Shown here piece by piece: positions 1-16,004 of a DNA stretch of 64,000 nucleotides. Made by a program: the position numbers and the translations under genes. How positions within the stretch are numbered: the stretch's first letter is position 1; the number at the start of each line of letters is the position of its first letter. Under the pieces are notes generated by a model, which ran no database searches, was not told the DNA's origin, and saw only the letters and a list, made by a program, of their open reading frames with translations. This DNA comes from Clavibacter michiganensis (GTDB lineage Bacteria; Actinomycetota; Actinomycetes; Actinomycetales; Microbacteriaceae). Where the stretch lies: assembly GCA_002150995.1 (NCBI GenBank), contig MDHJ01000001.1:2914001-2978000 (forward strand), written 5' to 3'.

Positions 1-109
1 CCAGGACCTTGGAGATCGCTGCCGTCAGCGTCGTCTTGCCGTGGTCGACGTGACCGATCGTTCCGATGTTGACGTGCGGCTTGGTCCGCTCGAACTTGGC
101 CTTACCCAC
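1..109 (-). CDS. tuf: Elongation factor Tu, N-terminal fragment
   Basis: This is the first 36 codons of EF-Tu, the GTPase that delivers aminoacyl-tRNA to the ribosome; the rest lies outside the window. The GTG start at 109 gives [20 protein letters not shown] followed by the P-loop GHVDHGKT at residues 19-26, which matches actinobacterial EF-Tu closely. A GAGGAC sequence upstream can serve as the ribosome binding site. It is the last gene of the rpsL-rpsG-fusA-tuf operon, 114 bases after fusA. It is cut by the window edge, so nothing can be said about its later domains. Confidence 0.95.
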   Translation of the reverse strand, partial: MGKAKFERTKPHVNIGTIGHVDHGKTTLTAAISKVL

Positions 110-223
110 TGTGGGTCCTCCTCAGGACTCGGTGGCAGGGCGTCCGGTTGTTCCTCGGACGCCCTGCGGATTGGAGATGGTGCTTATGTTACTGAAACGG
201 CGGATGCCGCTCGAACTGGAGGG

Positions 224-2338
224 CTACTCGCCCTTGTTCTTCTGGACGATCTCGTCGGCCACAGCCTTCGGGACCTCGGCGTAGCTGCCGAAGCTCATCG
301 AGTACACCGCACGGCCCGAGGTCTTGCTCCTCAGGTCGCCGACGTAGCCGAACATCTCCGACAGGGGGACGTTCGCCGTGATGACCTTGACGCCGCTGGC
401 GTCCTCCATGGCCTGGATCTGGCCGCGGCGGGAGTTCAGGTCGCCGATGACGTCGCCCATGTACTCCTCGGGCGTGCGCACCTCGACGGCCATGAGCGGC
501 TCGAGCAGCACGGGCTTCGCCTTGCGCGCGGCCTCCTTGAAGGCCATCGAGCCGGCGATTTTGAACGCCATCTCCGAGGAGTCGACGTCGTGCGCGGCGC
601 CGTCGAGCAGCGTCGCCTTCACGCCCACCATGGGGTAGCCCGCGAGGACGCCGACCTGGAGCGCGTCCTGGATGCCCGCGTCGACCGAGGGGATGTACTC
701 CCGCGGGACGCGACCGCCGGTGACCTTGTTGTCGAACTCGTAGGTCTTCTCCGCGGTCACCTCCATGGGCTCGATCTTGATCTGGATCTTGGCGAACTGG
801 CCCGATCCACCCGTCTGCTTCTTGTGGGTGAAGTCGTGCTTGTCGACGGTGCCGCGGATGGTCTCGCGGTACGCGACCTGCGGCTTGCCGACGTTCGCCT
901 CGACGTTGAACTCGCGCTTCATGCGGTCGACCAGGATGTCGAGGTGGAGCTCGCCCATGCCCTTGATGACCGTCTGGCCGGTCTCCTGGTTCTGCTCCGT
1001 GCGGAAGGTCGGGTCCTCCTCGGCGAGCTTCTGGATGGCGACACCCAGCTTCTCCTGGTCGGCCTTCGTCTTCGGCTCGATCGCGACCTCGATGACGGGC
1101 TCGGGGAACGTCATCGACTCGAGGACGATCTGGTCCGTCGGGTCGCAGAGCGTGTCGCCCGTGGTCGTGTCCTTGAGGCCGATGACCGCGTAGATGTGAC
1201 CGGCGGTGACCGAGTCGACCGGGTTCTCCTTGTTGGAGTGCATCTGGAAGATCTTCCCGATGCGCTCCTTCTTGCCCTTGGTCGAGTTGATGACCTGCGA
1301 GCCGCCCGCGATGGTGCCGGAGTAGACCCGGACGTACGTGAGGCGACCGAAGAACGGGTGCACCGCGACCTTGAACGCCAGAGCCGAGAACGGCTCCGTC
1401 GCGTCGGGCTTGCGGATGATGATCTTCTCCTCGTCGCGCACGTCGTGGCCCTCCATGGGAGGCACGTCGAGCGGGCTGGGGAGGTAGTCGATGACCGCGT
1501 CGAGCATGGGCTGGACACCGCGGTTCTTGAACGCGGAGCCGCACAGCACGGGGTAGATCTCGCTGTTGACGGTGAGCTTGCGGATGGCGGCCTTGATCTC
1601 CGCCACCGTCAGCTCCTCGCCGCCGAAGTACTTCTCGAGCAGCGCGTCGTCGGTCTCGGCGACGGTCTCGAGCAGCTTGGCCCGGTACTCGTCCGCCTTG
1701 TCCTGCAGATCCGCGGGGATCTCCTCGATCTCGTACTTCGCACCGAGCTCGACGTCTCCCTTGGAGTCGCCGCGCCAGGTGAGCGCGCGCATCTCGACGA
1801 GGTCGATGACGCCCTCGAAGCCGCCCTCGGCGCCGATGGGCAGCTGGATGACCAGCGGCTTCGCGCCGAGGCGGTTCACGATCGTGTCGACCGTGAAGTA
1901 GAAGTCGGCACCGAGCTTGTCCATCTTGTTGACGAAGCAGATGCGCGGCACGTCGTACTTGTCGGCCTGGCGCCACACCGTCTCGGACTGGGGCTCGACG
2001 CCCTCCTTGCCGTCGAACACGGCGACCGCGCCGTCGAGGACGCGGAGCGAGCGCTCCACCTCGACGGTGAAGTCGACGTGCCCGGGGGTGTCGATGATGT
2101 TGATCTGGTTCTTGTTCCAGAAGCACGTCGTCGCGGCGGACGTGATGGTGATGCCGCGCTCCTGCTCCTGGGCCATCCAGTCCATGGTGGCGGCGCCGTC
2201 GTGGACCTCGCCGATCTTGTGAGTGATGCCCGTGTAGAACAGGATGCGCTCGGTGGTGGTGGTCTTGCCGGCATCGATGTGAGCCATGATGCCGATGTTG
2301 CGGACCTTGTTCAGGTCGGTGAGCACGTCCTGTGCCAC
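224..2338 (-). CDS. fusA: Elongation factor G
   Basis: EF-G is the cytoplasmic GTPase that translocates tRNA and mRNA through the ribosome and helps recycle it. The 704-residue length is normal. The G1 P-loop AHIDAGKT is at residues 19-26, followed by DTPGHVDF and NKMDKLGAD of the G domain, then domains II to V ending in QKNKGE. The start is GTG at 2338 (protein [10 protein letters not shown]). It lies 47 bases downstream of rpsG and upstream of tuf on the same strand, the usual str operon order, and is probably co-transcribed from the promoter before rpsL. The reading frame is intact, unlike rpoB nearby. Confidence 0.97.
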   Translation of the reverse strand: MAQDVLTDLNKVRNIGIMAHIDAGKTTTTERILFYTGITHKIGEVHDGAATMDWMAQEQERGITITSAATTCFWNKNQINIIDTPGHVDFTVEVERSLRVLDGAVAVFDGKEGVEPQSETVWRQADKYDVPRICFVNKMDKLGADFYFTVDTIVNRLGAKPLVIQLPIGAEGGFEGVIDLVEMRALTWRGDSKGDVELGAKYEIEEIPADLQDKADEYRAKLLETVAETDDALLEKYFGGEELTVAEIKAAIRKLTVNSEIYPVLCGSAFKNRGVQPMLDAVIDYLPSPLDVPPMEGHDVRDEEKIIIRKPDATEPFSALAFKVAVHPFFGRLTYVRVYSGTIAGGSQVINSTKGKKERIGKIFQMHSNKENPVDSVTAGHIYAVIGLKDTTTGDTLCDPTDQIVLESMTFPEPVIEVAIEPKTKADQEKLGVAIQKLAEEDPTFRTEQNQETGQTVIKGMGELHLDILVDRMKREFNVEANVGKPQVAYRETIRGTVDKHDFTHKKQTGGSGQFAKIQIKIEPMEVTAEKTYEFDNKVTGGRVPREYIPSVDAGIQDALQVGVLAGYPMVGVKATLLDGAAHDVDSSEMAFKIAGSMAFKEAARKAKPVLLEPLMAVEVRTPEEYMGDVIGDLNSRRGQIQAMEDASGVKVITANVPLSEMFGYVGDLRSKTSGRAVYSMSFGSYAEVPKAVADEIVQKNKGE

Positions 2339-2385
2339 AGGTTCCTCCGAAAGGGGTTGGTGGAGCTGTCGAACGAGGTGGTCGA

Positions 2386-2856
2386 CTACCAGCGGTAGTG
2401 CGCGAACGCCTTGTTCGACTCGGCCATCTTGTGGGTGTCCTCGCGGCGCTTGACCGCGGCACCGAGGCCGTTGGATGCGTCGAGGATCTCGTTGGTGAGA
2501 CGCTCGGTCATGGTCTTCTCGCGACGCGACTTGGCGTACGTCGTGAGCCAGCGGAGCGCGAGGGTGTTCGCGCGGTGCGGCTTGACCTCGATCGGCACCT
2601 GGTAGGTGGAGCCACCCACGCGGCGCGAGCGGACCTCGAGGGCCGGGCGGACGTTGTCGAGCGCCTTCTTCAGCGTGACGACGGCGTCCTGGCCGTTCTT
2701 CGCGGCGACGCCGGCGAGGGCGTCGTAGACGATCTTCTCGGCGAGGCCCTTCTTGCCGTCGAGCAGGATCTTGTTGACGAGCTGGCTGACGATCGGCGCA
2801 CCGTAGACGGGATCTGCGACGACAGGGCGCTTGGGGGCGGGACCCTTGCGAGGCAT
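2386..2856 (-). CDS. rpsG: 30S ribosomal protein S7
   Basis: S7 binds the 3' domain of 16S rRNA, nucleates assembly of the small-subunit head and contacts E-site tRNA. The protein has 156 residues, the standard length, and begins [20 protein letters not shown] and ends AFAHYRW, as in actinobacterial S7. Its ATG at 2856 overlaps the rpsL stop codon by one base (TAATG), so the two genes are translationally coupled. In other bacteria S7 or S4 proteins autoregulate such operons; no specific binding structure was identified here. Confidence 0.97.
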   Translation of the reverse strand: MPRKGPAPKRPVVADPVYGAPIVSQLVNKILLDGKKGLAEKIVYDALAGVAAKNGQDAVVTLKKALDNVRPALEVRSRRVGGSTYQVPIEVKPHRANTLALRWLTTYAKSRREKTMTERLTNEILDASNGLGAAVKRREDTHKMAESNKAFAHYRW

Positions 2857-3230
2857 TACTTCTTCTCCATCTTCGCGCCGTACCGGCTGCGAGCCTGCTT
2901 GCGGTTCTTCACGGCCTGGGTGTCGAGCGCGCCGCGGACGATCTTGTAGCGCACACCGGGGAGGTCCTTCACGCGACCGCCGCGGACGAGCACCATGGAG
3001 TGCTCCTGGAGGTTGTGGCCCTCACCGGGGATGTAGGCCGTGACCTCCTGGCCGTTGCTGAGCTTGACGCGCGCGACCTTGCGGAGAGCCGAGTTCGGCT
3101 TCTTCGGGGTGGTCGTGTACACGCGGGTGCAGACGCCGCGCTGCTGGGGGTTGGCCTTCAGGGCGGGCGCCTTGGTCTTGACGACCTTGGGCGTGCGGCC
3201 CTTGCGGACCAGCTGCTGGATGGTTGGCAC
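2856..3230 (-). CDS. rpsL: 30S ribosomal protein S12
   Basis: S12 sits at the decoding centre and governs translational accuracy. The 124-residue protein starts [20 protein letters not shown] and carries the conserved [12 protein letters not shown] segment and the [12 protein letters not shown] segment. The lysines at the two classic streptomycin-resistance sites (PKKPNSA and VKDLPG) are unchanged, so the sequence looks like a streptomycin-sensitive wild type. It is the first gene of the str operon, followed immediately by rpsG. A long leader of roughly 230 bases separates it from the promoter at 3470-3498. Confidence 0.97.
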   Translation of the reverse strand: MPTIQQLVRKGRTPKVVKTKAPALKANPQQRGVCTRVYTTTPKKPNSALRKVARVKLSNGQEVTAYIPGEGHNLQEHSMVLVRGGRVKDLPGVRYKIVRGALDTQAVKNRKQARSRYGAKMEKK

Positions 3231-3469
3231 TACGGGACTCCTCGATGCTGCACGGTGACAGCGGGTTGATGGTCAGCATTCGACGCCCGCGGACGGGATC
3301 GAGTTCAACTGGACCCGCGCGTCCGCCGACCACGGGAGTGGGAGGCGCCGGCGGGTATGCCGTGGGGGCCGGCCGAATGGCCGAACCCTGGTCGGTGCTC
3401 TCGTGGCCGGCTCGCGCGCCCCGACTTCACGGCACGACACGAGCGCACGACGAAGCGCACACCCCCGTT

Positions 3470-3498
3470 ACGATACAGTTCCGCGACTCGCCGGTCAA
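3470..3498 (-). promoter_or_regulatory. Sigma-70 type promoter of the str operon
   Basis: Read on the minus strand, TTGACC (3498-3493) and TATCGT (3475-3470) are separated by exactly 17 bases. This is close to the housekeeping consensus and correctly oriented toward rpsL. The -35 box overlaps the last codons of the gene at 3495-3920. A start site near 3463 would give a leader of about 230 bases; no other strong promoter was seen in that leader. Confidence 0.75.
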
Positions 3499-3920
3499 AC
3501 GGTGGACGAGGGCCCTCGGGCGGCCAGCGCCACGGCTCCGAGGCCGAGGAGCGCCGAGACGCCGAGCACGGCGATGCCGAACGGGTCCACCAGGTGCCGG
3601 AGCGCGAAGGCCAGGCTCGCGAACACGTCCGCGCCGCCGAGCAGGTAGACGACGGCTCCCACCAGACCGTAGGCGAGCCACGCCGCGGCGCCCCACGCGA
3701 CCACGGGCAGCACGGGGATCCTGCGGTCGCGGTCTGCCTCCCGGGCCGTGCGCACGAGCCCGCCCGCGAAGACCAGCGTGGAGCTCACGACCATGAGCGG
3801 CCCGAGGAGCACGCCCGCGTCCCGTTCCGGGATGACGTCGTCACCGCCGAGGAGGGCGACGAAGCCGAAGATGCAGACGACGAGCGCGACGTGCATCACC
3901 GCGGCCAGGAGGGGGATCAC
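3495..3920 (-). CDS. Small four-helix membrane protein, function unknown
   Basis: This 141-residue protein has about four predicted membrane helices: residues near 1-25, 38-55, 70-95 and 112-135 are hydrophobic. It begins MIPLLAAVMHVALVVCIFGF from a GTG codon at 3920. No enzyme motif is visible. It resembles short conserved membrane proteins of Microbacteriaceae (the DUF6121 type, from memory and not checked). There is no Shine-Dalgarno sequence; instead CAGGCT lies six bases before the GTG, as for a leaderless mRNA. The end of the gene overlaps the str promoter, so read-through into the ribosomal operon is possible. Confidence 0.7.
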   Translation of the reverse strand: MIPLLAAVMHVALVVCIFGFVALLGGDDVIPERDAGVLLGPLMVVSSTLVFAGGLVRTAREADRDRRIPVLPVVAWGAAAWLAYGLVGAVVYLLGGADVFASLAFALRHLVDPFGIAVLGVSALLGLGAVALAARGPSSTV

Positions 3921-3926
3921 TCCCCC

Positions 3927-3932
3927 AGCCTG
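3927..3932 (-). promoter_or_regulatory. Candidate -10 box for a leaderless mRNA
   Basis: CAGGCT ends six bases before the GTG start at 3920, and no Shine-Dalgarno sequence is present. It fits the xAnnnT-N6-start pattern repeated across the window. Confidence 0.4.
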
Positions 3933-3939
3933 ACACGCG

Positions 3940-4962
3940 TCAGCGGTGGTCCGGCTGCTCTGCCAGCTTGCGGTCGTACTCGGCCCGCGCCTCGACGTTC
4001 TTCGCCTTGACCCGGCGGCCCCGGGCGCTGATGCCGGCGCCCAGCCACGTCACGAGCTCACGGGCGAGGAAGGCGGCCAGGATCCCGTCGGGGAACGTCA
4101 CCGTGCGCTGGAGCAGCAGTGCCTGCTCCGACGGGGCGAGGTCCATGACGCCGCCCTGCAGCAGGCGGGTGCCGATGTACGCCGCGTACACGAGGAGCGC
4201 GACGGGCAGGCCGCCGAGCACGAACGCCCACCACTTGCCGCGGTTGACCAGCAGCGCGAGCAGGACGAAGAAGACGAGGAACGCGATGGTCGGGACGTAG
4301 AAGACCGGCGACAGCAGGTACCGGCCGAAGACGTCGCCGAAGGCGTCCGGGTTCCGCACCGACGCGAGGAGCGCGGTGCCGAGCGAGTAGAGCAGGGCGA
4401 AGAGGATGGCGGCGACGACGGCGATGAGCACGCCGAAGCCCCGGTTGCCTCGCTTCTGGGGCGGCGTGGGCGCCTGCACGTAGATGGGCTGCGACGACTG
4501 GCGGGCGCCCTCCTCGTCGCGGGCCCGGCGGTCGCGCTCGTCGCGCTCGCGGGCGTCGGCGTCGCGCGCCTCGCGCTCGCGGCGCTCCCGGTCCTCGACG
4601 TCGCGGCGGCGCGCCTCGGCCTCACGCGCCTCCGCCTCACGGGCGTCGCGCTCGCGCGCCTCCGCCTCGCGGGCGTCGCGCTCGCGCGCCTCCGCCTCGC
4701 GGGCCTCCGCGTCGCGCGATCCGGAGTCGCGGGCGGCGCGCTCGCGGGCGTCGGCCTCGCGCGCCTCGCGCTCGCGGACGGCGCGGTCCTCGTCGACGGG
4801 AGCGGCGAACGCCGTCTGGTCGAAGGCGGACGTGTCGGCGTCCGGCCGGTCGGCGGGGCCGTCGTCGAACGCGGCGGCGGCACGCTCGTCCGGGGTGCGG
4901 GGATCCCGCGGCTGGTCGGCCTCGTCGGGCTGTCGGTGCGGGGCGGGCCTGTCGTCGGTCAT
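3940..4962 (-). CDS. Membrane protein with a long Arg/Glu/Ala repeat helix
   Basis: The function of this 340-residue protein is not recognised. Residues 1-60 are acidic and proline-rich. Residues about 60-150 are an almost uninterrupted series of decapeptide-like units such as AREAEARERD, in which Arg and Glu alternate at i to i+4 spacing. This is the pattern of a coiled coil or a stable single alpha helix. The C-terminal half (about 175-310) has four or so membrane segments. The repeat is also visible in DNA as an exact 30-base tandem duplication at 4641-4700. The topology suggests a cytoplasmic charged arm on a membrane anchor. ATG at 4962 follows TAGGTT by six bases, so the mRNA is probably leaderless. 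Confidence 0.7.
   Translation of the reverse strand: MTDDRPAPHRQPDEADQPRDPRTPDERAAAAFDDGPADRPDADTSAFDQTAFAAPVDEDRAVREREAREADARERAARDSGSRDAEAREAEARERDAREAEARERDAREAEAREAEARRRDVEDRERREREARDADARERDERDRRARDEEGARQSSQPIYVQAPTPPQKRGNRGFGVLIAVVAAILFALLYSLGTALLASVRNPDAFGDVFGRYLLSPVFYVPTIAFLVFFVLLALLVNRGKWWAFVLGGLPVALLVYAAYIGTRLLQGGVMDLAPSEQALLLQRTVTFPDGILAAFLARELVTWLGAGISARGRRVKAKNVEARAEYDRKLAEQPDHR
4641..4700. repeat. Exact 30-base tandem repeat, two copies
   Basis: The unit 4641-4670 is repeated without change at 4671-4700, with degenerate partial copies on both sides. It encodes two 10-residue Arg/Glu/Ala units in the gene at 3940-4962. Unit number could vary between strains by slippage. Confidence 0.9.
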
Positions 4963-4968
4963 GGCACG

Positions 4969-4974
4969 AACCTA
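4969..4974 (-). promoter_or_regulatory. Candidate -10 box for a leaderless mRNA
   Basis: TAGGTT ends six bases before the ATG at 4962; no ribosome binding site lies between them. Confidence 0.5.
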
Positions 4975-5017
4975 CCTCCGGGGGCCTCCGCCGCCCGGGC
5001 GCCGTGCCGGTGAGCGG

Positions 5018-5848
5018 CTAGAAGGGCTCGAGGAGGCGCTGCAGGAACCGGCGGGTGCGCTCCTCGGCCGGGTGCTGCAGCACCTGCGCGGGATGACCGC
5101 GCTCGACGACGACGCCGCCGTCCATGAAGACGACCTCGTCGGCCACCTGGCGGGCGAAGGCCAGCTCGTGCGTGACGATGACCATGGTCCACGCCTCGTC
5201 GGCGAGCTCCTTGATGACGCTCAGCACCTCGCCCACGAGCTCCGGATCGAGGGCCGAGGTCGGCTCGTCGAAGAGCAGGATCTGGGGCCGCAGCGCCAGC
5301 GCGCGCACGATGCCCACGCGCTGCTGCTGCCCGCCCGAGAGCTGGAACGGGTGCTGGTCGCGCTTGTCGGCGAGGCCCACGCGAGCGAGGAGCTCCTCGG
5401 CCTCGCGCGTCGCCTCGGCGACAGGCCGCCGCTGCACCTGCACGGGGCCCTCGATCACGTTCTCCAGCACCGTGCGGTGCGGGAAGAGGTTGTACTGCTG
5501 GAAGACCATGGCGCTCCGGTCGCGGAGGGCCAGCAGCTCCCGGGAGCGCGGCTTCGCGCCGAAGTCCACGCGGAGCGCCCCGGTGGTGCCCGCCCGCGAG
5601 TCGGCGTCCGCCGCGGCGACCTCCACGACGCCGGCCTCCGGCACCTCGAGGCCGTTGAGCGACCGCAGGACGGTGGTCTTGCCGGAACCGCTGGGGCCGA
5701 TGAGGGCCGTCACGCCGCCGCGCCGGACCTCGAGATCGATGGAGCGCAGGACCTCGTTGTCGCCGAACGACTTCCGGAGCCCCCGGACCGTGAGGACGGG
5801 CTCGCCGGGCGTGCGCGGGGCGACGGGTGCGGGATCAGTGGGCGACAT
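5018..5848 (-). CDS. Polar amino-acid ABC importer, ATPase
   Basis: This 276-residue protein is the ATP-hydrolysing subunit of a family 3 amino-acid importer. It shows Walker A (GPSGSGKT, near residue 51), a Q-loop in VFQQYNLFPH, the signature LSGGQQQRVGIVRAL, Walker B ILLFDEPTSALDPE and the H-loop VIVTHE. A segment of about 30 residues between Walker A and the Q-loop (around residues 80-110) is longer than in typical GlnQ/TcyN proteins. The start overlaps the end of the permease gene by 14 bases, which indicates coupling. The gene order is binding protein, permease, ATPase. Confidence 0.93.
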   Translation of the reverse strand: MSPTDPAPVAPRTPGEPVLTVRGLRKSFGDNEVLRSIDLEVRRGGVTALIGPSGSGKTTVLRSLNGLEVPEAGVVEVAAADADSRAGTTGALRVDFGAKPRSRELLALRDRSAMVFQQYNLFPHRTVLENVIEGPVQVQRRPVAEATREAEELLARVGLADKRDQHPFQLSGGQQQRVGIVRALALRPQILLFDEPTSALDPELVGEVLSVIKELADEAWTMVIVTHELAFARQVADEVVFMDGGVVVERGHPAQVLQHPAEERTRRFLQRLLEPF

Positions 5849-6500
5849 ACCGGTCGAGCCTCCTCTCGAGGCGGGTCTGCGCGAAGGAGAGCACGAGGCA
5901 GACGAGCCAGTAGATCAGGGCCGCCTCCAGGTACAGGAGCATGTACTCGAACGTCGACGACGCGATGAGCTGCGCCTGCTTGAAGAGCTCCGTCACGAGG
6001 ATCACCGAGGCGAGGGAGGTGTCCTTCACCAGGCTGATGAACGTGTTCGACAGCGGAGGCACGGAGACGCGGGCCGCCTGCGGGACGATGATGCGCCGGA
6101 GCGTCATCGCCCGTGACATGCCGATGGTGTGCCCCGCCTCCCACTGCCCGCGCGGGACGGACAGGATCGACGCCCGGATGATCTCCGCCGCGTAGCCGCC
6201 CACGTTCACGGACAAGGCGATGACCGCGCTCGGCCACGGCGGCAGCACGACCCCGATGGACGGCAGCCCGTAGAAGATCACGAACAGCTGCACCAGGAGC
6301 GGGGTGCCGCGCACCACCGAGATGTAGGCGCGCGCGATGCCGGAGACCAGCCGGTTGCCGTAGAGCCGCATGAGCGCGAGGCCCAGCGCCAGGGCGAGGC
6401 CCAGCGCGAAGGTGACGAGCGCGAGGGGGATGGTGCCGCGGATCGTCTCGAGCGCGAGCGGCCCGATGGACGACCAGAACAGGTCCCACTCCCTCGACAT
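5835..6500 (-). CDS. Polar amino-acid ABC importer, permease
   Basis: This is a 221-residue inner-membrane subunit of the HisM/TcyB type with about five membrane helices. The EAA loop that docks the ATPase is visible as GQWEAGHTIGMSRAMTLRRI near residues 118-140, followed by VPQAARVSVPPLSNTFISL. It probably forms a homodimer because only one permease gene is present. It lies 41 bases downstream of the binding-protein gene and overlaps the ATPase gene by 14 bases. Substrate specificity cannot be read from this subunit. Confidence 0.92.
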   Translation of the reverse strand: MSREWDLFWSSIGPLALETIRGTIPLALVTFALGLALALGLALMRLYGNRLVSGIARAYISVVRGTPLLVQLFVIFYGLPSIGVVLPPWPSAVIALSVNVGGYAAEIIRASILSVPRGQWEAGHTIGMSRAMTLRRIIVPQAARVSVPPLSNTFISLVKDTSLASVILVTELFKQAQLIASSTFEYMLLYLEAALIYWLVCLVLSFAQTRLERRLDRYVAH

Positions 6501-6541
6501 GCGATCCCCTCGTCCGGCTCTACGTCAGCGTACGCGGAGGA

Positions 6542-7393
6542 CTACTGCGAGACGTCCGCGCCGAAGTACCGGTCGGAGATCTCGGCCAGCGTGCCGTCGG
6601 CGCGGAGGTCGGCGAGGGCCTGGTCGACCGCGGCCACGAGGTCGTCGCTGCCCTTGCGGAAGACGAACGCGTTGAGCGACGGGTCGTCGGTCTCGGCCGC
6701 GACCCGCAGGTCGGAGTCGCCCTGCTGCTTCTGGTAGTCGAGGAGCGTGAGGCGGTCGTTGATGGTGGCGTCCACCCGGCCCTGCTGGAGGAGCGTGACG
6801 GCCTGCGCGAAGCCCTCGACGGCCTCGACGCGGGCGCCGCTCTCGGTGGCGAGCTCGTTCCAGTTGCTGGTGAGCGACTGGGCGGTGGTCTTGCCGGCGA
6901 GGTCGTCGAACGAGGAGATGCCCGAGTCCTCGCCCTTGACGATGATCACGCCGGGCGACACGGTGTACGGCTCGGAGAAGTCGTACACGGCCTCGCGCTC
7001 GTCCGTGATGGAGATCTGGTTCGCGATGACGTCCCAACGACCCGCCTCGAGGCCCGCGAAGATCCCGTCGAACTGGGTCTCCTCGAAGACGGGCTCCACG
7101 CCGAGCTCGCCCGCGACCGCCGTGGCGATGTCGACGTCGTAGCCGGTGAGGGCCCCCGAGCCGGAGCCCTCGTGGAAGGAGAACGGCGAGTAGGTGCCCT
7201 CGGTGCCGATCACGAGCTCGCCCGCGGCCTGGACGTCGGAGAGGCTCGTCGCGGCGGCCGGGGAGGCCGACGCGCCGTCGGTCGATCCCGTGGTGCCCGC
7301 GTCGCCCGAGGCGCAGCCGGCGAGTCCGAGGGCCGCGACGGCGACGAGGCCCGTGAGGGCGAGGGAGGGGCGGATGCGGGACAGGCGGCTCAT
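6542..7393 (-). CDS. Amino-acid ABC importer, substrate-binding lipoprotein (possibly cystine)
   Basis: This family 3 solute-binding protein has about 283 residues from ATG at 7393. It starts with a basic n-region and a hydrophobic core ending in the lipobox LGLAGC, so it is a lipoprotein outside the membrane. The mature part has the family pattern GTEGTYSPFSFHE, then GYDVDIA, FDGIFAGLEAGRWDVIAN and FSEPYTVSPG. These match cystine/polar amino-acid binders (TcyA/FliY type) best; this is inference. AAGGA lies five bases before ATG 7393. An in-frame GTG at 7411 also has a GAGGA upstream, so the start could be six codons earlier. It is the first gene of the three-gene importer operon. Confidence 0.9.
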   Translation of the reverse strand: MSRLSRIRPSLALTGLVAVAALGLAGCASGDAGTTGSTDGASASPAAATSLSDVQAAGELVIGTEGTYSPFSFHEGSGSGALTGYDVDIATAVAGELGVEPVFEETQFDGIFAGLEAGRWDVIANQISITDEREAVYDFSEPYTVSPGVIIVKGEDSGISSFDDLAGKTTAQSLTSNWNELATESGARVEAVEGFAQAVTLLQQGRVDATINDRLTLLDYQKQQGDSDLRVAAETDDPSLNAFVFRKGSDDLVAAVDQALADLRADGTLAEISDRYFGADVSQ

Positions 7394-7589
7394 GGGGGTC
7401 CTTGCGGTCACGGCGGATCCTCGTGCGCGGGATCGCCTCGTGCGGTGCTGTGCGGGTGCGGGGTGCGGCGGCTGATGTGCGGGATCCCTCCGGGATCGCC
7501 GACCGCCATGGTCTCAACGCCCGCGCGGAGCCGGTATTCCCATGTCGCCGGATGACGGCGACGGCCGCGCACGACAGCGCGCGACGCGG

Positions 7590-8075
7590 CTAGAAGAGGG
7601 GCTCAGGACCCGTGCCGTCGCGGCCGTCGGCCATCGGCCCGATCTCGCCCTCGAGCTCGAGGAGCCGGAGGTTGACGAAGCGGTCCAGCGCCTGCCGGAT
7701 GACGGGCGCCAACGGCGCCAGCTCGCGCGCGAGGGCCTGGTCCACGACGCGCTGGATCTCCTCGGCGCGCTCCCCGTAGTCCACGAAGGCGGGCATGCCG
7801 AACGGGTGGTCGCGGTACACGGACCCGCGGGTCTCGCGGTAGAGCCGCTCCCGCGCGTCGAGCCCGGCCTCCTCGCGTGCCGTCTCGAGCGCGGCGATGA
7901 GGGGGTGGATGGCCGTGTGCGGCGCATCCCGCGGGATCGCCTCCTGGTCGGTGAAGAACGAGGCGTCGCAAGCGGGGCACGAACCCGAGCCGCCGCCCGG
8001 AGAGGCCGGCGACTCCGTGGCGTAGCGCAGCGCGTGCGCCCGCCAGGCCAGGACCACGTCCTCCAGCATCCGCAC
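7590..8075 (-). CDS. Conserved hypothetical protein with one CxxC motif
   Basis: This soluble protein of about 161 residues is not recognised. It has a single CPAC motif near residue 30 (GSGSCPACDASFF), which could bind metal only with ligands from elsewhere or from a second subunit. The rest is mostly helical, with an acidic end. The GTG at 8075 is chosen because GAGGAGG lies seven bases upstream; longer frames reach 8240 but run through the rpoC terminator. It is transcribed in the same direction as rpoC but is separated from it by that terminator. Confidence 0.65.
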   Translation of the reverse strand: MRMLEDVVLAWRAHALRYATESPASPGGGSGSCPACDASFFTDQEAIPRDAPHTAIHPLIAALETAREEAGLDARERLYRETRGSVYRDHPFGMPAFVDYGERAEEIQRVVDQALARELAPLAPVIRQALDRFVNLRLLELEGEIGPMADGRDGTGPEPLF

Positions 8076-8209
8076 GTCGACGCCTCCTCGGGTCCCGGCG
8101 GGGACCGCCGTCGGGACCCCACTGTATCGCCGCCCCGCCCCCGGATCGGGAGCACGCGGCGGGAGGCTCCGGAGCGGCATCCGCCGGCCGCACGTGCCCG
8201 GGGACGAGG

Positions 8210-8235
8210 AAGGGCCCCGCCGGAGCGGGGCCCTT
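8210..8235 (-). terminator. Rho-independent terminator after rpoC
   Basis: AAGGGCCCCGC and GCGGGGCCCTT form a perfect 11-base-pair stem with a four-base loop. On the minus strand the hairpin is followed by TTCCTCGTCC. It lies 29 bases past the rpoC stop codon. Confidence 0.8.
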
Positions 8236-8263
8236 CTCATCGTGCGCTCACGCGCCGGCCTGC

Positions 8264-12163
<3,900 letters not shown>

Positions 12164-12211
12164 TTTTCCTTCTCTCCTTGGAAAGCTTCGAGTCGAAAGT
12201 CTTGAGCGGGC

Positions 12212-15699
<3,488 letters not shown>

Positions 15700-15889
15700 G
15701 GAAATTACCTCCGTGGGCCCCGTCGGGCTCCGATGTCGTCGATACGCCGAGACCGACCCGGGTTGTCACCCGTGCCGATCCTGATGGAGTTGCTCGCCAC
15801 ACCTCGCGGGATGGGCTCGGGACGGACCCGAGCGCACACGAATGACCGACCGCAATATGAAGGCAAAGGGAGTGGGAGCGCAAAGGATC

Positions 15890-15918
15890 ACCATACGGGT
15901 CGCGACGCGCCATGTCCA
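15890..15918 (-). promoter_or_regulatory. Candidate promoter of rpoBC
   Basis: On the minus strand TGGACA (15918-15913) and TATGGT (15895-15890) are separated by 17 bases and point toward rpoB. A start near 15883 gives a leader of about 180 bases. It lies back to back with the plus-strand promoter at 15927-15956. Confidence 0.55.
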
Positions 15919-15926
15919 GCGGAATC

Positions 15927-15956
15927 TTGCATCCTCGGCGTGTCTCGGTGTATAAC
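15927..15956 (+). promoter_or_regulatory. Candidate promoter facing the MBL-fold gene
   Basis: TTGCAT (15927-15932) and TATAAC (15951-15956) are separated by 18 bases on the plus strand. A start near 15963 would give a 40-base leader before the ATG at 16005. The interval 15700-16004 otherwise holds only the rpoB leader and the divergent rpoB promoter. Confidence 0.5.
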
Positions 15957-16004
15957 GTCCGGTCGCGCGGATCCGGGCCGTCCCGCCGCGGGTACCGTCG
16001 GGGC

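Noticed and set aside
41-2398. Plus-strand frame of 785 codons opposite fusA
   Set aside because: It is the complement of fusA with biased composition and no domain. Similar mirror frames opposite rpoB, rpoC and others were dropped for the same reason.
8076-8240. N-terminal extension of the CPAC protein to 8240
   Set aside because: It would run through the rpoC terminator hairpin, and GTG 8075 has a strong ribosome binding site.
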